A stretch of 27,183 nt of DNA from Candidatus Segetimicrobium genomatis (GCA_005883865.1 VBAO01000164.1:1-27183); one strand, 5' to 3'. Positions 18,659 through 26,957 are shown, numbered from the stretch's first letter. The notes: generated by a model not told the origin, from the letters alone. Numbers and translations: made by a program.

Positions 18659-19968
18659 GCCTCAACGGCCGGCGGAACGGGCAGGTGCTGGAGCGGGTCC
18701 GGCTGTGGCTTCGCTGGCTCGAGCCGGGGCTTGGGGTGAAGCGGTGGATCGCCCTGATGGCGGGCGGGATCTTCCTGTTGAGCATCGGCGTCGTCCTGAT
18801 CGTGAACTTCAAGCTCCCCGAGATGCTCGCGCGCGCGGAGATCGGCGCGATCGAGATGGTGTACATTGTGACCGGCCACGCCATCTCCCCCATCGTCATC
18901 GGGGTCGTGCTCTTCCTGGTCGGGACCGGGATTATCGTCTACGGGATGCGGGAAACCGTGGGGGCGATCGTTGGGGTGTTCCTCCCCCGCGGGGACCCCC
19001 GTCTGGTCGAGATGATCCTCACCGGCCTCAGCACCCTCCTCCGCGGCCTCAAGAAGGTCTCCACCAACCTCACCGCCGTCGTGACCGTGTTCGACGACGG
19101 GGGATCGTCGGGGCGGTTGCGCCGGGAGCAGGGGGTCCTGCCGCCCGGCGACATCCGCAACTGCCTCGTGGCCCTGGCCGAGGCGGAGCCCCTGCTCACG
19201 CGGTTGTTCACCCACCGGTTCAAGGGCGGTGAACTGGACGGCCACAGCTTCGGCAACCTGTTCATCGCGAGCATGTCGCAGGTGACCGGGGATCTCGAGA
19301 CCGCCCTCAAGGAATGCAGCAAGGTCCTGGCGATTCGCGGTCGGGTGCTGCCGACGACGCTGCGCGACGTCACGCTGTGCGCCGAGATGAGCGATGGGAC
19401 CGTGGTGGAGGGAGAGTCGTCGATCACCCGGGCCGGGAAGACCATCCGCCGGGTCTTCCTGAAGCCGGACCGCGTGCCCCCGCTCCGGGACGCGCTGGAA
19501 GCGATCGCGGAAGCGGATCTCGTCATCCTCGGTCCGGGCAGCCTGTACACCAGCGTCGTTCCCAACCTGCTCGTCTACGGGGTGGTCAAGGCCCTGCGGC
19601 GATCCCATGCGCTCAAAGTCTACGTGTGCAACGTGATGACCCAGCACGGGGAGACGCGGGGGTTCCGCGCCTCCGACCATGCCCGGGTGCTGCTGCAGCA
19701 GGGGGGACGCGGCCTCTTCGACTACGTGCTGGTCAATACCCGCCGTCCCCGCAACCAGGAGCTCCTGGCGCGCTACGCCCGCGAAGGCGGCGAGCCGGTC
19801 GAGCCCGACATCGACGCGATCCGCGCGCTTGGGGTGCGCCCGGTCGCGGAGGACGTGATCAGCGAGGAGGAACTGGTCCGCCACGATCCCCGCAAGATCG
19901 CCACCGTCCTCCTGCAGCTCCTCGCGACGGTGTCGCCCGAAGCTCCTCGCGCCGCGTCGCCGCTGTAG
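18655..19968 (+). CDS. yvcK: YvcK/CofD-like UDP-sugar-binding protein with two N-terminal membrane helices; glycine-rich loop missing
   Basis: YvcK (GlmR) binds UDP-N-acetylglucosamine and links central carbon metabolism to cell-wall precursor supply. The 437-residue protein has two membrane segments at about 31-51 and 76-97, then the CofD-like domain with VFDDGGSSGRLRRE, PPGDIRNCL, GHSFGNLFIA, and LGPGSLYTSVVPNLLV. The domain normally opens with a strand and a GGGTGLS loop that contacts the nucleotide. Here VEMI (ending residue 121) runs directly into LTGLSTLLRGL, so about 15-17 residues, including the GGG, are absent in frame near 19017. All other blocks are intact. The ATG at 18655 overlaps the rapZ stop and has AAGGA ahead. 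Membrane-tethered YvcK versions occur in some lineages; the missing loop is the odd part. Confidence 0.9.
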   Translation: MSLNGRRNGQVLERVRLWLRWLEPGLGVKRWIALMAGGIFLLSIGVVLIVNFKLPEMLARAEIGAIEMVYIVTGHAISPIVIGVVLFLVGTGIIVYGMRETVGAIVGVFLPRGDPRLVEMILTGLSTLLRGLKKVSTNLTAVVTVFDDGGSSGRLRREQGVLPPGDIRNCLVALAEAEPLLTRLFTHRFKGGELDGHSFGNLFIASMSQVTGDLETALKECSKVLAIRGRVLPTTLRDVTLCAEMSDGTVVEGESSITRAGKTIRRVFLKPDRVPPLRDALEAIAEADLVILGPGSLYTSVVPNLLVYGVVKALRRSHALKVYVCNVMTQHGETRGFRASDHARVLLQQGGRGLFDYVLVNTRRPRNQELLARYAREGGEPVEPDIDAIRALGVRPVAEDVISEEELVRHDPRKIATVLLQLLATVSPEAPRAASPL

Positions 19969-20032
19969 GAAACTTGCCCCGCTCCGGCTAAGAATAATCC
20001 AGGGGCCGCCCGCGCGGCACAGGGGGACGGGG

Positions 20033-20357
20033 ATGCTACTCGACTGGGGGTATGTGGCGGTCTTCGCCATCGTGGGAGCCGGCATGGTGGCGCTGCCGCT
20101 GCTGGTCGCAGAAGTTTGAGACCTATGAGTCCGGCGTCCCGACGATCGGCCAGGCCTGGTCTCAGTTCAACGTCCGGTACTACCTCTTCTCGCTCGTCTT
20201 TGTCGTCTTCGATGTCGAGATCATCTACCTGTACCCGTGGGCGGTCATCTACCGCAACCAGGGGCCCGCCGCATTCTACGATGCCCTGATCTTCCTGGGG
20301 ATCCTCGCCCTCGGCCTGCTCTACGCGTGGCGCAAGGGCGCGCTCGAGTGGGTCTAG
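20033..20357 (+). pseudogene. nuoA: NADH-quinone oxidoreductase subunit A, frameshifted by a short internal deletion
   Basis: NuoA is a three-helix membrane subunit at the junction of the complex I arms. The ATG at 20033 has GGGGGACGGGG before it and reads MLLDWGYVAVFAIVGAG and ALPLLVA in frame 2, the first helix, before a stop at 20117-20119. The rest of the protein is in frame 3 from about 20109: QKFETYESGVPTIGQAW, QFNVRYYLFSLVFVVFDVEI with the conserved acidic residues, and the last helix to TAG at 20357. The family has about ten basic, proline-rich residues (LRPxRP-like) between these parts, so some 25-30 nt are missing at about 20108-20112. This is the N-terminal part of the conserved cytoplasmic loop. 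nuoB, which normally follows, is absent. Confidence 0.88.
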
Positions 20358-20371
20358 CGGAGGCGGTTCTC

Positions 20372-21355
20372 GTGCCCTGGTATCTCGAGCTGCTCCGCGC
20401 GATCGCCGGCACGATCCTGATCTTCTCCGGGGTCGCGGTCGTTGCGGCGATGTTCGGCGTCCTCCTCGAGCGGAAGATCAGCGCCTGGATCCAGAGCCGG
20501 CTCGGCCCCAAGCACGTCGGCCCCCAGGGGTTGCTCCAGACGATCGCCGACACGCTGAAGTTATTGCAGAAGGAGCACATCGTCCCGCGCAACGCCGACC
20601 CCACGATCTTCGCCTCGGCCGTGCTCGTCGTGCCGTTGGCCGCCCTCCTCGACTATGTCGTGATCCCATTCGGGACCGCCGGGGGCGGGCGGCCGCTGAT
20701 CTTCCGCGACCTCAACATCGGGGTCCTTTTCTTTGCCGCGACCTCGGCCCTCGTCGTCGTGGGGATCCTGATGGCCGGGTGGGGGTCGAACAACAAGTAC
20801 GCCCTCCTCGGCGGGCTCCGCTCGGCCTCGCAGATGGTCAGCTACGAGATCCCGATGGGGTTGGCGCTCATCACGGTGGCGATGCTGGCCGGGTCGCTGT
20901 CCACGGTGAAGATCGTCGACGCCCAGGCGCACTGGTGGTACGTGGTGGAGCAGCCGGTGGCCTTCGTGATCTTCCTCATCGCCGCCACGGCCGAGGTCAA
21001 TCGGGTGCCGTTCGACCTCGTCGAGGCCGAGAGCGAGTTGGTCGCCGGATACTTCTCCGAGTACACCGGGATGCGGTTCGCCCTGTTTCAGCTCGGGGAG
21101 TACGGGGAGATGTTCGCCATGGCGGCGATGGCGGTGACGTTGTTCCTGGGCGGGTGGCGCGGCCCGGTGCTCCCGCCGGTGCTCTGGTTCGTCATCAAGC
21201 TCTACGCGCTGATCTTTGTCTTCATGTGGGTCCGGTGGACGCTTCCCCGGTTCCGCATCGATCAACTGCTCGGTTTCTCGTGGAAGGTCCTGATCCCGGT
21301 GGCGCTCGCGAACCTGGTGGTGACGGCGTACGTCGTGATGATCGTCCAGCGATGA
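20372..21355 (+). CDS. nuoH: NADH-quinone oxidoreductase subunit H
   Basis: NuoH forms much of the quinone-binding chamber and the proton entry path at the base of the membrane arm. The 327 residues contain eight or so hydrophobic helices and the family blocks: LLERKISAWIQSRLGPKHVGP (the RKxxAxxQxRxGP signature, LLERKISAWIQ), the loop SAADTLK-like TIADTLKLLQKE, SYEIPMGLAL, and the acidic loop PFDLVEAESELVAGY. Charged residues proposed to couple quinone chemistry to proton transfer (Glu-rich EAESE) are retained. The GTG at 20372 has GGAGG eight bases upstream; it is 14 nt after nuoA. In most genomes nuoB, C, D and often E-G come between nuoA and nuoH, and none is present here. Confidence 0.97.
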   Translation: MPWYLELLRAIAGTILIFSGVAVVAAMFGVLLERKISAWIQSRLGPKHVGPQGLLQTIADTLKLLQKEHIVPRNADPTIFASAVLVVPLAALLDYVVIPFGTAGGGRPLIFRDLNIGVLFFAATSALVVVGILMAGWGSNNKYALLGGLRSASQMVSYEIPMGLALITVAMLAGSLSTVKIVDAQAHWWYVVEQPVAFVIFLIAATAEVNRVPFDLVEAESELVAGYFSEYTGMRFALFQLGEYGEMFAMAAMAVTLFLGGWRGPVLPPVLWFVIKLYALIFVFMWVRWTLPRFRIDQLLGFSWKVLIPVALANLVVTAYVVMIVQR

Positions 21356-21846
21356 CCGGCGAAGCGATCGCCTTCTACGTCCTTGCGGCGATCACGCTCG
21401 CGTCAGGCGTCGTCGTGGTGAGGAGTCCCAATATCGTCCACAGCGCGGTGGCGTTGATCCCGGCGTTTCTCGGCGTCACCGGCGTGTACATTCTCCTCGG
21501 CGCGGAGTTCGTGGCCGGCATTCAGGTCCTGATTTACGCGGGGGCGATCACGGTGCTGATCCTCTTCGTGATCATGCTGACCGAGGGGGGCACCGGGCTC
21601 CGGCTCCGGCAGGTGAACGAGCAGGAAACGATCGGCGCGATGGTGGCGGGCGTGATCGCGGCGCTGCTCGTCGTGGGGATCACGCGCACCGGGTGGCATG
21701 CAGGCATGGGCGCGCTGCCAGCCTACACCCCCGGCGCGATCGGCCAGAGCTTCCTCGGCCCCAACCTCCTGGTGTTCGAAGGCACATCGATCGTGCTCCT
21801 GGTGTCGCTGATCGGCGCCATCATCATCGCTCGAAAAGAGGAGTAG
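21352..21846 (+). CDS. nuoJ: NADH-quinone oxidoreductase subunit J
   Basis: NuoJ is a five-helix membrane subunit of complex I; its third helix contains a flexible segment tied to conformational coupling. The 164-residue sequence has NIVHSAVALIPAFLGV and the hallmark EFVAGIQVLIYAGAITVLILF, shortened here to its core GIQVLIYAGAITVLILFVI. It ends with SIVLLVSLIGAIIIARKE, the usual last helix. The ATG overlaps the nuoH stop by four bases (ATGA), indicating coupled translation. nuoI, the 2x[4Fe-4S] ferredoxin-like subunit usually lying between nuoH and nuoJ, is missing, and the direct overlap leaves no room for even a remnant. Confidence 0.96.
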   Translation: MTGEAIAFYVLAAITLASGVVVVRSPNIVHSAVALIPAFLGVTGVYILLGAEFVAGIQVLIYAGAITVLILFVIMLTEGGTGLRLRQVNEQETIGAMVAGVIAALLVVGITRTGWHAGMGALPAYTPGAIGQSFLGPNLLVFEGTSIVLLVSLIGAIIIARKEE

Positions 21847-21848
21847 GC

Positions 21849-22157
21849 ATGGTCACCCTGGCCCACTACCTTGTGCTGAGCGCGCTCGTGTTTGCGCTGG
21901 GGCTGTTCGCCGTGCTCACCCGCCGGAACGGGGTGGCCGTCCTCATGGGGATCGAGCTGATGCTCAACGCCGCCAACATCAACCTCGTCGCCTTCAACAA
22001 GTACGCCGCGCCTGGCGCGATGCAGGGCCAGGTCTTTGCCCTCGTCGTCATCACCCTGGCGGCGTGCGAGGCGGCCGTGGGGCTGGCGCTGGTGCTGGCC
22101 GCGTACCGGAGCCTGGAGACGATCTATCTGGACGAGATCAACCTGATGAAATGGTGA
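21849..22157 (+). CDS. nuoK: NADH-quinone oxidoreductase subunit K
   Basis: NuoK is a small three-helix subunit (102 residues, the usual size), related to MrpC and part of the proton path next to NuoJ. The two buried glutamates required for proton pumping are present: Glu36 in GIELMLNAANINLVAF and Glu74 in AACEAAVGLA. The frame is open upstream within nuoJ, but the ATG at 21849 sits two bases after the nuoJ stop, with the GAGGAG of the nuoJ end as ribosome-binding site, and gives the family N-terminus. The 10-nt spacing to nuoL continues the tight operon. Confidence 0.96.
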   Translation: MVTLAHYLVLSALVFALGLFAVLTRRNGVAVLMGIELMLNAANINLVAFNKYAAPGAMQGQVFALVVITLAACEAAVGLALVLAAYRSLETIYLDEINLMKW

Positions 22158-22167
22158 CGGGCCCTCG

Positions 22168-24036
22168 ATGACCCACGTCGCCTGGATCATCCCGCTCTTC
22201 CCGCTCGCGGCCTTTGCGGCCGTCATGTTCTGGGGGGAGCGCCTGCCGGGCCGGGGAGCGTACGTCAGCATCGCCGGGATCGTCCTGGCCGCGGTGGCCG
22301 GGATCGCGGTGCTGTTCGAGGTGCTGGGCGGCGCCCGCGCCGACCTGACCTACCCGTGGGCGGTCCTCGGCGCCCGTCCCCTCGTGGTCGGGTTCGTCGT
22401 CGATCCCCTCGCCGCGGTGATGCTCGCGATGGTCGGCGTCGTGGCCTCCCTGATCACCATCTATTCCGTCGGGTACATGCACGGCGATCCCCGGTTCCCG
22501 CGGTTCTTCGCCTACCTCTCGCTCTTTCAGTTTTCGATGCTGTTCCTGGTCCTGGCCGACAACTTTCTGTTCATGTATGCCGGCTGGGAACTGGTGGGGC
22601 TGTGCTCCTACCTCCTGATCGGGTTCTGGTTCGAGCGGCCGGCCGCGGCGCGGGCGGCGCTCAAGGCGTTCGTCACGACCCGGGTCGGCGATTTCTCGAT
22701 GATGATCGGCATCCTGATCCTGTTCCTCCACACCGGGACGCTCGCCTTTACCGGGGTCTTTCACGGCATCGAAGCCGGTCAGATCGGCGGACCGGTGCTG
22801 ACCCTGGCGGCGATCCTGGTCTTCGGAGGGGCGGTGGGGAAGTCCGCCCAGATCCCCCTCCACGTCTGGCTCCCGGACGCGATGGAGGGCCCCACGCCGG
22901 TCAGCGCGTTGATCCACGCGGCCACGATGGTGGCCGCCGGCGTCTACCTGGTGGCCCGGACCTACCCGCTGTTCTTGCTCTCGCAGGGCCACCAGGCCCT
23001 GCAGGTCGTGGCGTATGTGGGGGGCATCACGGCCCTGTTCGCCGCCACGATGGGCGTGGTCGAGGACGACATCAAGCGCGTCCTGGCGTACTCGACGGTC
23101 AGCCAGCTGGGCTACATGTTCATGGGGCTCGGGGTGCTGACGTACTCCGCGGGCATGTTCCACCTGATCACCCACGCGTTCTTCAAGGCCTTGCTCTTCT
23201 TGGGGGCCGGCAGCGTGATTCACGTCGTGGCGACGAACAACATGAAGGAGATGGGCGGGCTCGCCCGGGCGATGCCCGTGACCTTTTGGACGTTCCTCGT
23301 TGCCACGCTGGCGCTGACGGGGATCCCCCCGTTCTCGGGATTCTTCAGCAAGGACGCGATCCTGATGGCTGCCTACACCCACGACAAGGTCCTCTGGGGC
23401 CTTGGCACCCTGGGCGCGTTCGTCACCGCGCTGTACATGGGGCGGCTGATCTGGTACACGTTCGCGGGGGCGTTCCGGGGCGGGGCGCCCGTCCCGGGGG
23501 GGAGCGGCGCAGGCGGCCACACGGGCGGGCACCTGCACGAGAGCCCGGCGGTCATGACGGTGCCGCTCGTGATCCTCGCCGCGGGCTCGATCGCCCTGGG
23601 GTTCCTGGAGCACCCCTTCGACCGATTCGTGCACTTCGAGGGGGTGGAGGCCGCCCCGTTCCATCTCGGGGTGCTCGTGGGCTCGGTGCTGGCGGCGCTG
23701 GCCGGGTGGGGGGCGGCCGGAGCGATCTACTACTGGCGGATCATCCCATCGGGATCGCTCCGACAAGGGTTCCGCCCGCTGTACACGCTGCTGGTCCGCA
23801 AGTACTATGTCGACGACCTCTACGGCTGGGTCTTCCTACGGGCCGGCGGGGCCGTCGTGTGGCTCGCCGGCGCGTTCGACCGGTACATCGTGGACGGCCT
23901 CGTCAACGCGGCCGGGGTGGTCACCGCGCAACTGGGGCTGGTGCTCCGGTACCTCCAGACCGGGCGGGAGGAGAACTACCTCCTGCTGATCTTCCTCAGC
24001 GTCGTGGTGATCGTGCTGGTGAGGTTCGTGCGTTGA
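22168..24036 (+). CDS. nuoL: NADH-quinone oxidoreductase subunit L
   Basis: NuoL is the distal antiporter-like proton-pumping subunit. The 622 residues give many hydrophobic helices and the canonical charged sites: the glutamate in FMYAGWELVGLCSYLLIGFW (core YAGWELVGLCSY), the lysine in GKSAQIPLHVWLPDAMEGPTP (core GKSAQIPLHVWLPDA), VLAYSTVSQLGYM, and THAFFKALLFLGAGSVIH. The C-terminal part carries the long lateral helix region and an ending FLSVVVIVLVRFVR helix. A Gly/His-rich loop (about residues 442-456) precedes the HESP motif common in this family. The ATG at 22168 is 10 nt after nuoK. The length is normal and no deletion is visible. Confidence 0.97.
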   Translation: MTHVAWIIPLFPLAAFAAVMFWGERLPGRGAYVSIAGIVLAAVAGIAVLFEVLGGARADLTYPWAVLGARPLVVGFVVDPLAAVMLAMVGVVASLITIYSVGYMHGDPRFPRFFAYLSLFQFSMLFLVLADNFLFMYAGWELVGLCSYLLIGFWFERPAAARAALKAFVTTRVGDFSMMIGILILFLHTGTLAFTGVFHGIEAGQIGGPVLTLAAILVFGGAVGKSAQIPLHVWLPDAMEGPTPVSALIHAATMVAAGVYLVARTYPLFLLSQGHQALQVVAYVGGITALFAATMGVVEDDIKRVLAYSTVSQLGYMFMGLGVLTYSAGMFHLITHAFFKALLFLGAGSVIHVVATNNMKEMGGLARAMPVTFWTFLVATLALTGIPPFSGFFSKDAILMAAYTHDKVLWGLGTLGAFVTALYMGRLIWYTFAGAFRGGAPVPGGSGAGGHTGGHLHESPAVMTVPLVILAAGSIALGFLEHPFDRFVHFEGVEAAPFHLGVLVGSVLAALAGWGAAGAIYYWRIIPSGSLRQGFRPLYTLLVRKYYVDDLYGWVFLRAGGAVVWLAGAFDRYIVDGLVNAAGVVTAQLGLVLRYLQTGREENYLLLIFLSVVVIVLVRFVR

Positions 24037-25541
24037 GCGCGGTGCTGAGCCTGATCCTGTGGCTGCCGGTGGCCGGGGCGATCGCGCTGGTGTTCGTCCC
24101 CCGAGACCGGCTCGGCACGATCCGGATGCTCGCGCTGGCGACCTCCCTGCTGACGTTCGGCGCATCGATCGGCGCGGGCCTCGCCTTCGACCGCGCGCAC
24201 GCCGGCGCGATGCAGTTCGTCGAAACGCGGCCGTGGATCCCGTCGATCGGTGTCACCTACCACCTGGGCGCCGACGGGTTGAGCCTCCCGCTTGTCCTCC
24301 TCACGACGCTGCTCACGCTCCTGTGCGTCATCTACTCCTGGCGCGTGGACGCCCGGCCGAAGGAGTACATGATCCTCTTCCTGCTCCTCGAGACGGGGAT
24401 GCTGGGGGTGTTCCTGGCGCTCGACTTCTTCCTCTTCTACGTCTTCTGGGAGATCAGTCTCGTGCCGATGTACTTCATCATCGGCATCTGGGGCGGACCG
24501 CGCAGAGCCTACGCGGCGATCAAGTTCTTTCTGTACACGCTGCTCGGATCGCTGGCGATGCTGCTCGCGATCCTGATTCTGTATTTCAACGCCACGCCCC
24601 GGACCTTCGACATCCTGGCGCTGATTCAGCAGCAGCCGCTGAGCCGCAACCTGTCGTTGGGGATCCTGGCGTTCTGGGGATTCTTCCTCAGCTTCGCGAT
24701 CAAGGTGCCGATGTTCCCCTTCCACACCTGGCTCCCGGACGCCCACGTCGAGGCGCCCACCGCCGGGAGCGTCCTGCTGGCCGCGGTGCTGCTGAAGCTC
24801 GGGACCTATGGGTTCGTCCGGATTGCGCTGCCGCTGCTCCCCGAGGCGTTCGCCCGCCTGGCGGGCGTGGTCGCCGTCCTCGCGGTGATCGGGGCGGTGT
24901 ACGGCGCCCTGGTGGCGATGGCCCAGACCGACCTCAAGAAGCTCGTGGCGTATTCCAGCGTGAACCACATGGGCTACGTCATGCTCGGGGTCGCGGCGGC
25001 CGCCGCGGCCGCGGGCCACAGCGAGCTGGCCGGAGCGGCCGCGACGGCGCTCAACGGCGCGACGATTCAGATGCTGGCCCATGGGGTGATCACGGGGGCG
25101 CTCTTCTTCCTCGTCGGCGTCATCTACGACTACCGCACCCATACGCGCGGGGTCGACGACTTCGGCGGGCTGGGGGCCCGCCTGCCCGTCTACACAGGTG
25201 TGACGATGCTCGCGATGCTCGCCTCGCTCGGCCTGCCGGGGCTCATGGGGTTCGTCGCGGAGTTCTTGATCTTCTTGGGGGCGTTCCAGATCTACCCGAC
25301 GTTGACCGTCCTGGCCCTGGTGGGCGTGGTCGTGACGGTGGCGTATTTCCTCTGGGCGATCCAGCGGATCTTCTTCGGGCCGCTCAATGCGCGCTGGGCG
25401 GCGCTGCCCGACCTGGACGCCCGGGAGCGGTGGGCCCTCGTCCCCCTCGTGGCGGTCATGGTGTTCGTGGGGGTGTATCCCCGGCCGCTCGTCGACGCGG
25501 TCAATCTGGCGATGGTCGCCATCCTGGGGCTGACCCGGTGA
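24033..25541 (+). CDS. nuoM: NADH-quinone oxidoreductase subunit M
   Basis: NuoM is the middle antiporter-like subunit of complex I. The 502 residues include the conserved glutamate in FYVFWEISLVPMYFIIGIWG (core FWEISLVPMYFIIG) and the lysine plus histidine in IKVPMFPFHTWLPDAHVEAPT. Further family blocks are LLKLGTYGFVRI, LKKLVAYSSVNHMGYVMLG and HGVITGALFFLVG. The frame is open far upstream, but the TTG at 24033 overlaps the nuoL stop (TTGA) and gives a family-like start (LSLILWLPVAGA). GTG 24042 is a close alternative. An Ala-rich stretch after YVMLG lengthens that loop compared with usual NuoM. Confidence 0.96.
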   Translation: MSAVLSLILWLPVAGAIALVFVPRDRLGTIRMLALATSLLTFGASIGAGLAFDRAHAGAMQFVETRPWIPSIGVTYHLGADGLSLPLVLLTTLLTLLCVIYSWRVDARPKEYMILFLLLETGMLGVFLALDFFLFYVFWEISLVPMYFIIGIWGGPRRAYAAIKFFLYTLLGSLAMLLAILILYFNATPRTFDILALIQQQPLSRNLSLGILAFWGFFLSFAIKVPMFPFHTWLPDAHVEAPTAGSVLLAAVLLKLGTYGFVRIALPLLPEAFARLAGVVAVLAVIGAVYGALVAMAQTDLKKLVAYSSVNHMGYVMLGVAAAAAAAGHSELAGAAATALNGATIQMLAHGVITGALFFLVGVIYDYRTHTRGVDDFGGLGARLPVYTGVTMLAMLASLGLPGLMGFVAEFLIFLGAFQIYPTLTVLALVGVVVTVAYFLWAIQRIFFGPLNARWAALPDLDARERWALVPLVAVMVFVGVYPRPLVDAVNLAMVAILGLTR

Positions 25542-26918
25542 GCGCCGACCTGCGGGCCATCACCCCGGAGCTGCTCCTCCTGGCGCTGGGCCTCGTCCTG
25601 CTCGTGGTCGATCTGCTGACCGGGCCGGGGCAGAAGCGGGTGGTCGGCTGGGTCGGCGTGGCCGGCCTGGTCGTCGCCCTCTTCCCCTCGGCGGCGTTGC
25701 TGTCGGGCGCGCCCCGGTTTGCGTTCTCCGAGACCTACGCGATCGACCCGTTCGCGGCGTTCTTCAAGGTGATCGCGATCACGAGCGGGGCTCTCGTGCT
25801 CGTCGCGGCGATGGAGTTCTTTCGAGGCCGGCCGTCGCGCTACGAGGATCCTGCTCTTCCTGGCGCTCGAGTACGTGTCCCTCATCTCCTACGTGCTCGC
25901 GGGATCGCTCAAGAGCGACCGGAAGAGCAACGAGGCCGGGGTCAAGTACTTCTTCTACGGCGCGTCGGCGTCGGCGCTGATGCTGTACGGGTTCACGTTT
26001 CTGTACGGCGCCTCCGGGACCACCAGCCTCTACCGCCTGATGCAGCACGTCGCCTTCTTCACGCCCGGGTTCCTCGGGCTGGCCGTCGTGCTGATTCTCG
26101 CCGGGTTCGGGTTCAAGGCCTCGCTCGTGCCGTTTCACCAGTGGACCCCCGATGTCTACGAGGGCGCGCCCACGCCGATCACCGCGTTCCTGTCGGTCGG
26201 GAGCAAGGCGGCGGCGTTCGCCGCCCTCCTCCGCGTCCTGTACGTGGCCCTGCCTCCGCTGGGGTGGGTGACGATCGTCGCCGGGCTCGCCGCGGCCTCG
26301 ATGACGTTGGGCAACCTCGTGGCCCTGTCCCAGCAGAACATCAAGCGGATGCTCGCCTACAGCTCGATCGCCCACGCGGGGTACATGCTGATCGGGGTGG
26401 TGGCGCTCGTGGCCAGCCCGACGCCGGTGGGATCCGGGGAGGCGGCGCTCCTCTTCTATCTGCTGGCCTACACCTTCACCAACATCGGCGCGTTCGCGGT
26501 CGCGATCAGCGTCGGGCGCGCACTGGGATCGGACGCGATTCCGGACTACGCGGGGCTGGGGAGACGCGCCCCGCTGTCGGCGTTCGCGATGACGGTGTTC
26601 ATGCTGTCCCTCACCGGGATTCCACCCACCGCCCTGTTCTTCGGGAAGTTCCTCCTGTTCGGCGCGGCGATCAACAGCGGGTTCCTCTGGCTGGCCGTCG
26701 TGGGCATCCTCAACAGCGTCGTGTCGCTGTTCTATTACGTCGGCGTGATCCGGGCGATGTTTCTCATGCCGGCGCCGGACGGGGCCGGCCTCGTCGCTGA
26801 GTCTGCGCTGGCGCGCGTCCTGCTCGCGGTCACGGTAGCGGGCACGCTGGCCATCGGCATCTTCCCTCAGCCCTTTATTCGTCTGGTGGAGGCCGCGGCC
26901 ACCATCGGAAGGTTCTGA
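25538..26918 (+). pseudogene. nuoN: NADH-quinone oxidoreductase subunit N, frameshifted by an internal deletion
   Basis: NuoN is the third antiporter-like pump subunit. The GTG at 25538 overlaps the nuoM stop (GTGA). Frame 2 reads ITPELLLLALGLVLLVVDLL, AIDPFAAFFKVIAI and FFRGRPSRYED, then loses homology at about 25849. From about 25848 frame 3 reads ILLFLALEYVSLISYVLAG with the conserved glutamate, followed by FKASLVPFHQWTPDVYEGAP, GSKAAAFAALL, and MLAYSSIAHAGYMLIG to the TGA at 26918. The family has about 20 more residues at the join, the (Y/F)xxLLLFxxxGMxxMA helix, so some 60 nt are missing together with the frame. Everything else is normal. This looks like the largest of the six gaps in the window. 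Confidence 0.9.
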
Positions 26919-26940
26919 TCAGCGGATCGGGTGTTCGGGA

Positions 26941-26952
26941 GGGTGCGCACCC
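26941..26952. promoter_or_regulatory. Perfect 12-bp palindrome GGGTGCGCACCC, possible operator
   Basis: This perfect inverted repeat lies five bases upstream of the TTGACA at 26958, where regulators often bind. CGGGTG (26928-26933) can also pair with CACCCG (26948-26953). It might instead be the 3'-end hairpin of the nuo transcript. Function is inferred from position only. Confidence 0.4.
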
Positions 26953-26957
26953 GACCC

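Noticed and set aside
19974..19998. Promoter before nuoA (TTGCCC and AATAAT)
   Set aside because: The spacing between the two hexamers is only about 13 nt and the -35 match is weak; nuoA may instead be read from the rapZ-yvcK promoter.
22356..24032. Apparent N-terminal extension of nuoM giving a 1061-residue protein
   Set aside because: The upstream part is out-of-frame nuoL sequence without membrane character; family homology begins at 24033.
20033..26918. Programmed frameshifting or translational bypass in nuoA and nuoN
   Set aside because: Conserved residues are missing at the junctions, so a change of frame alone would not restore the protein; no slippery site or stimulatory structure is evident.
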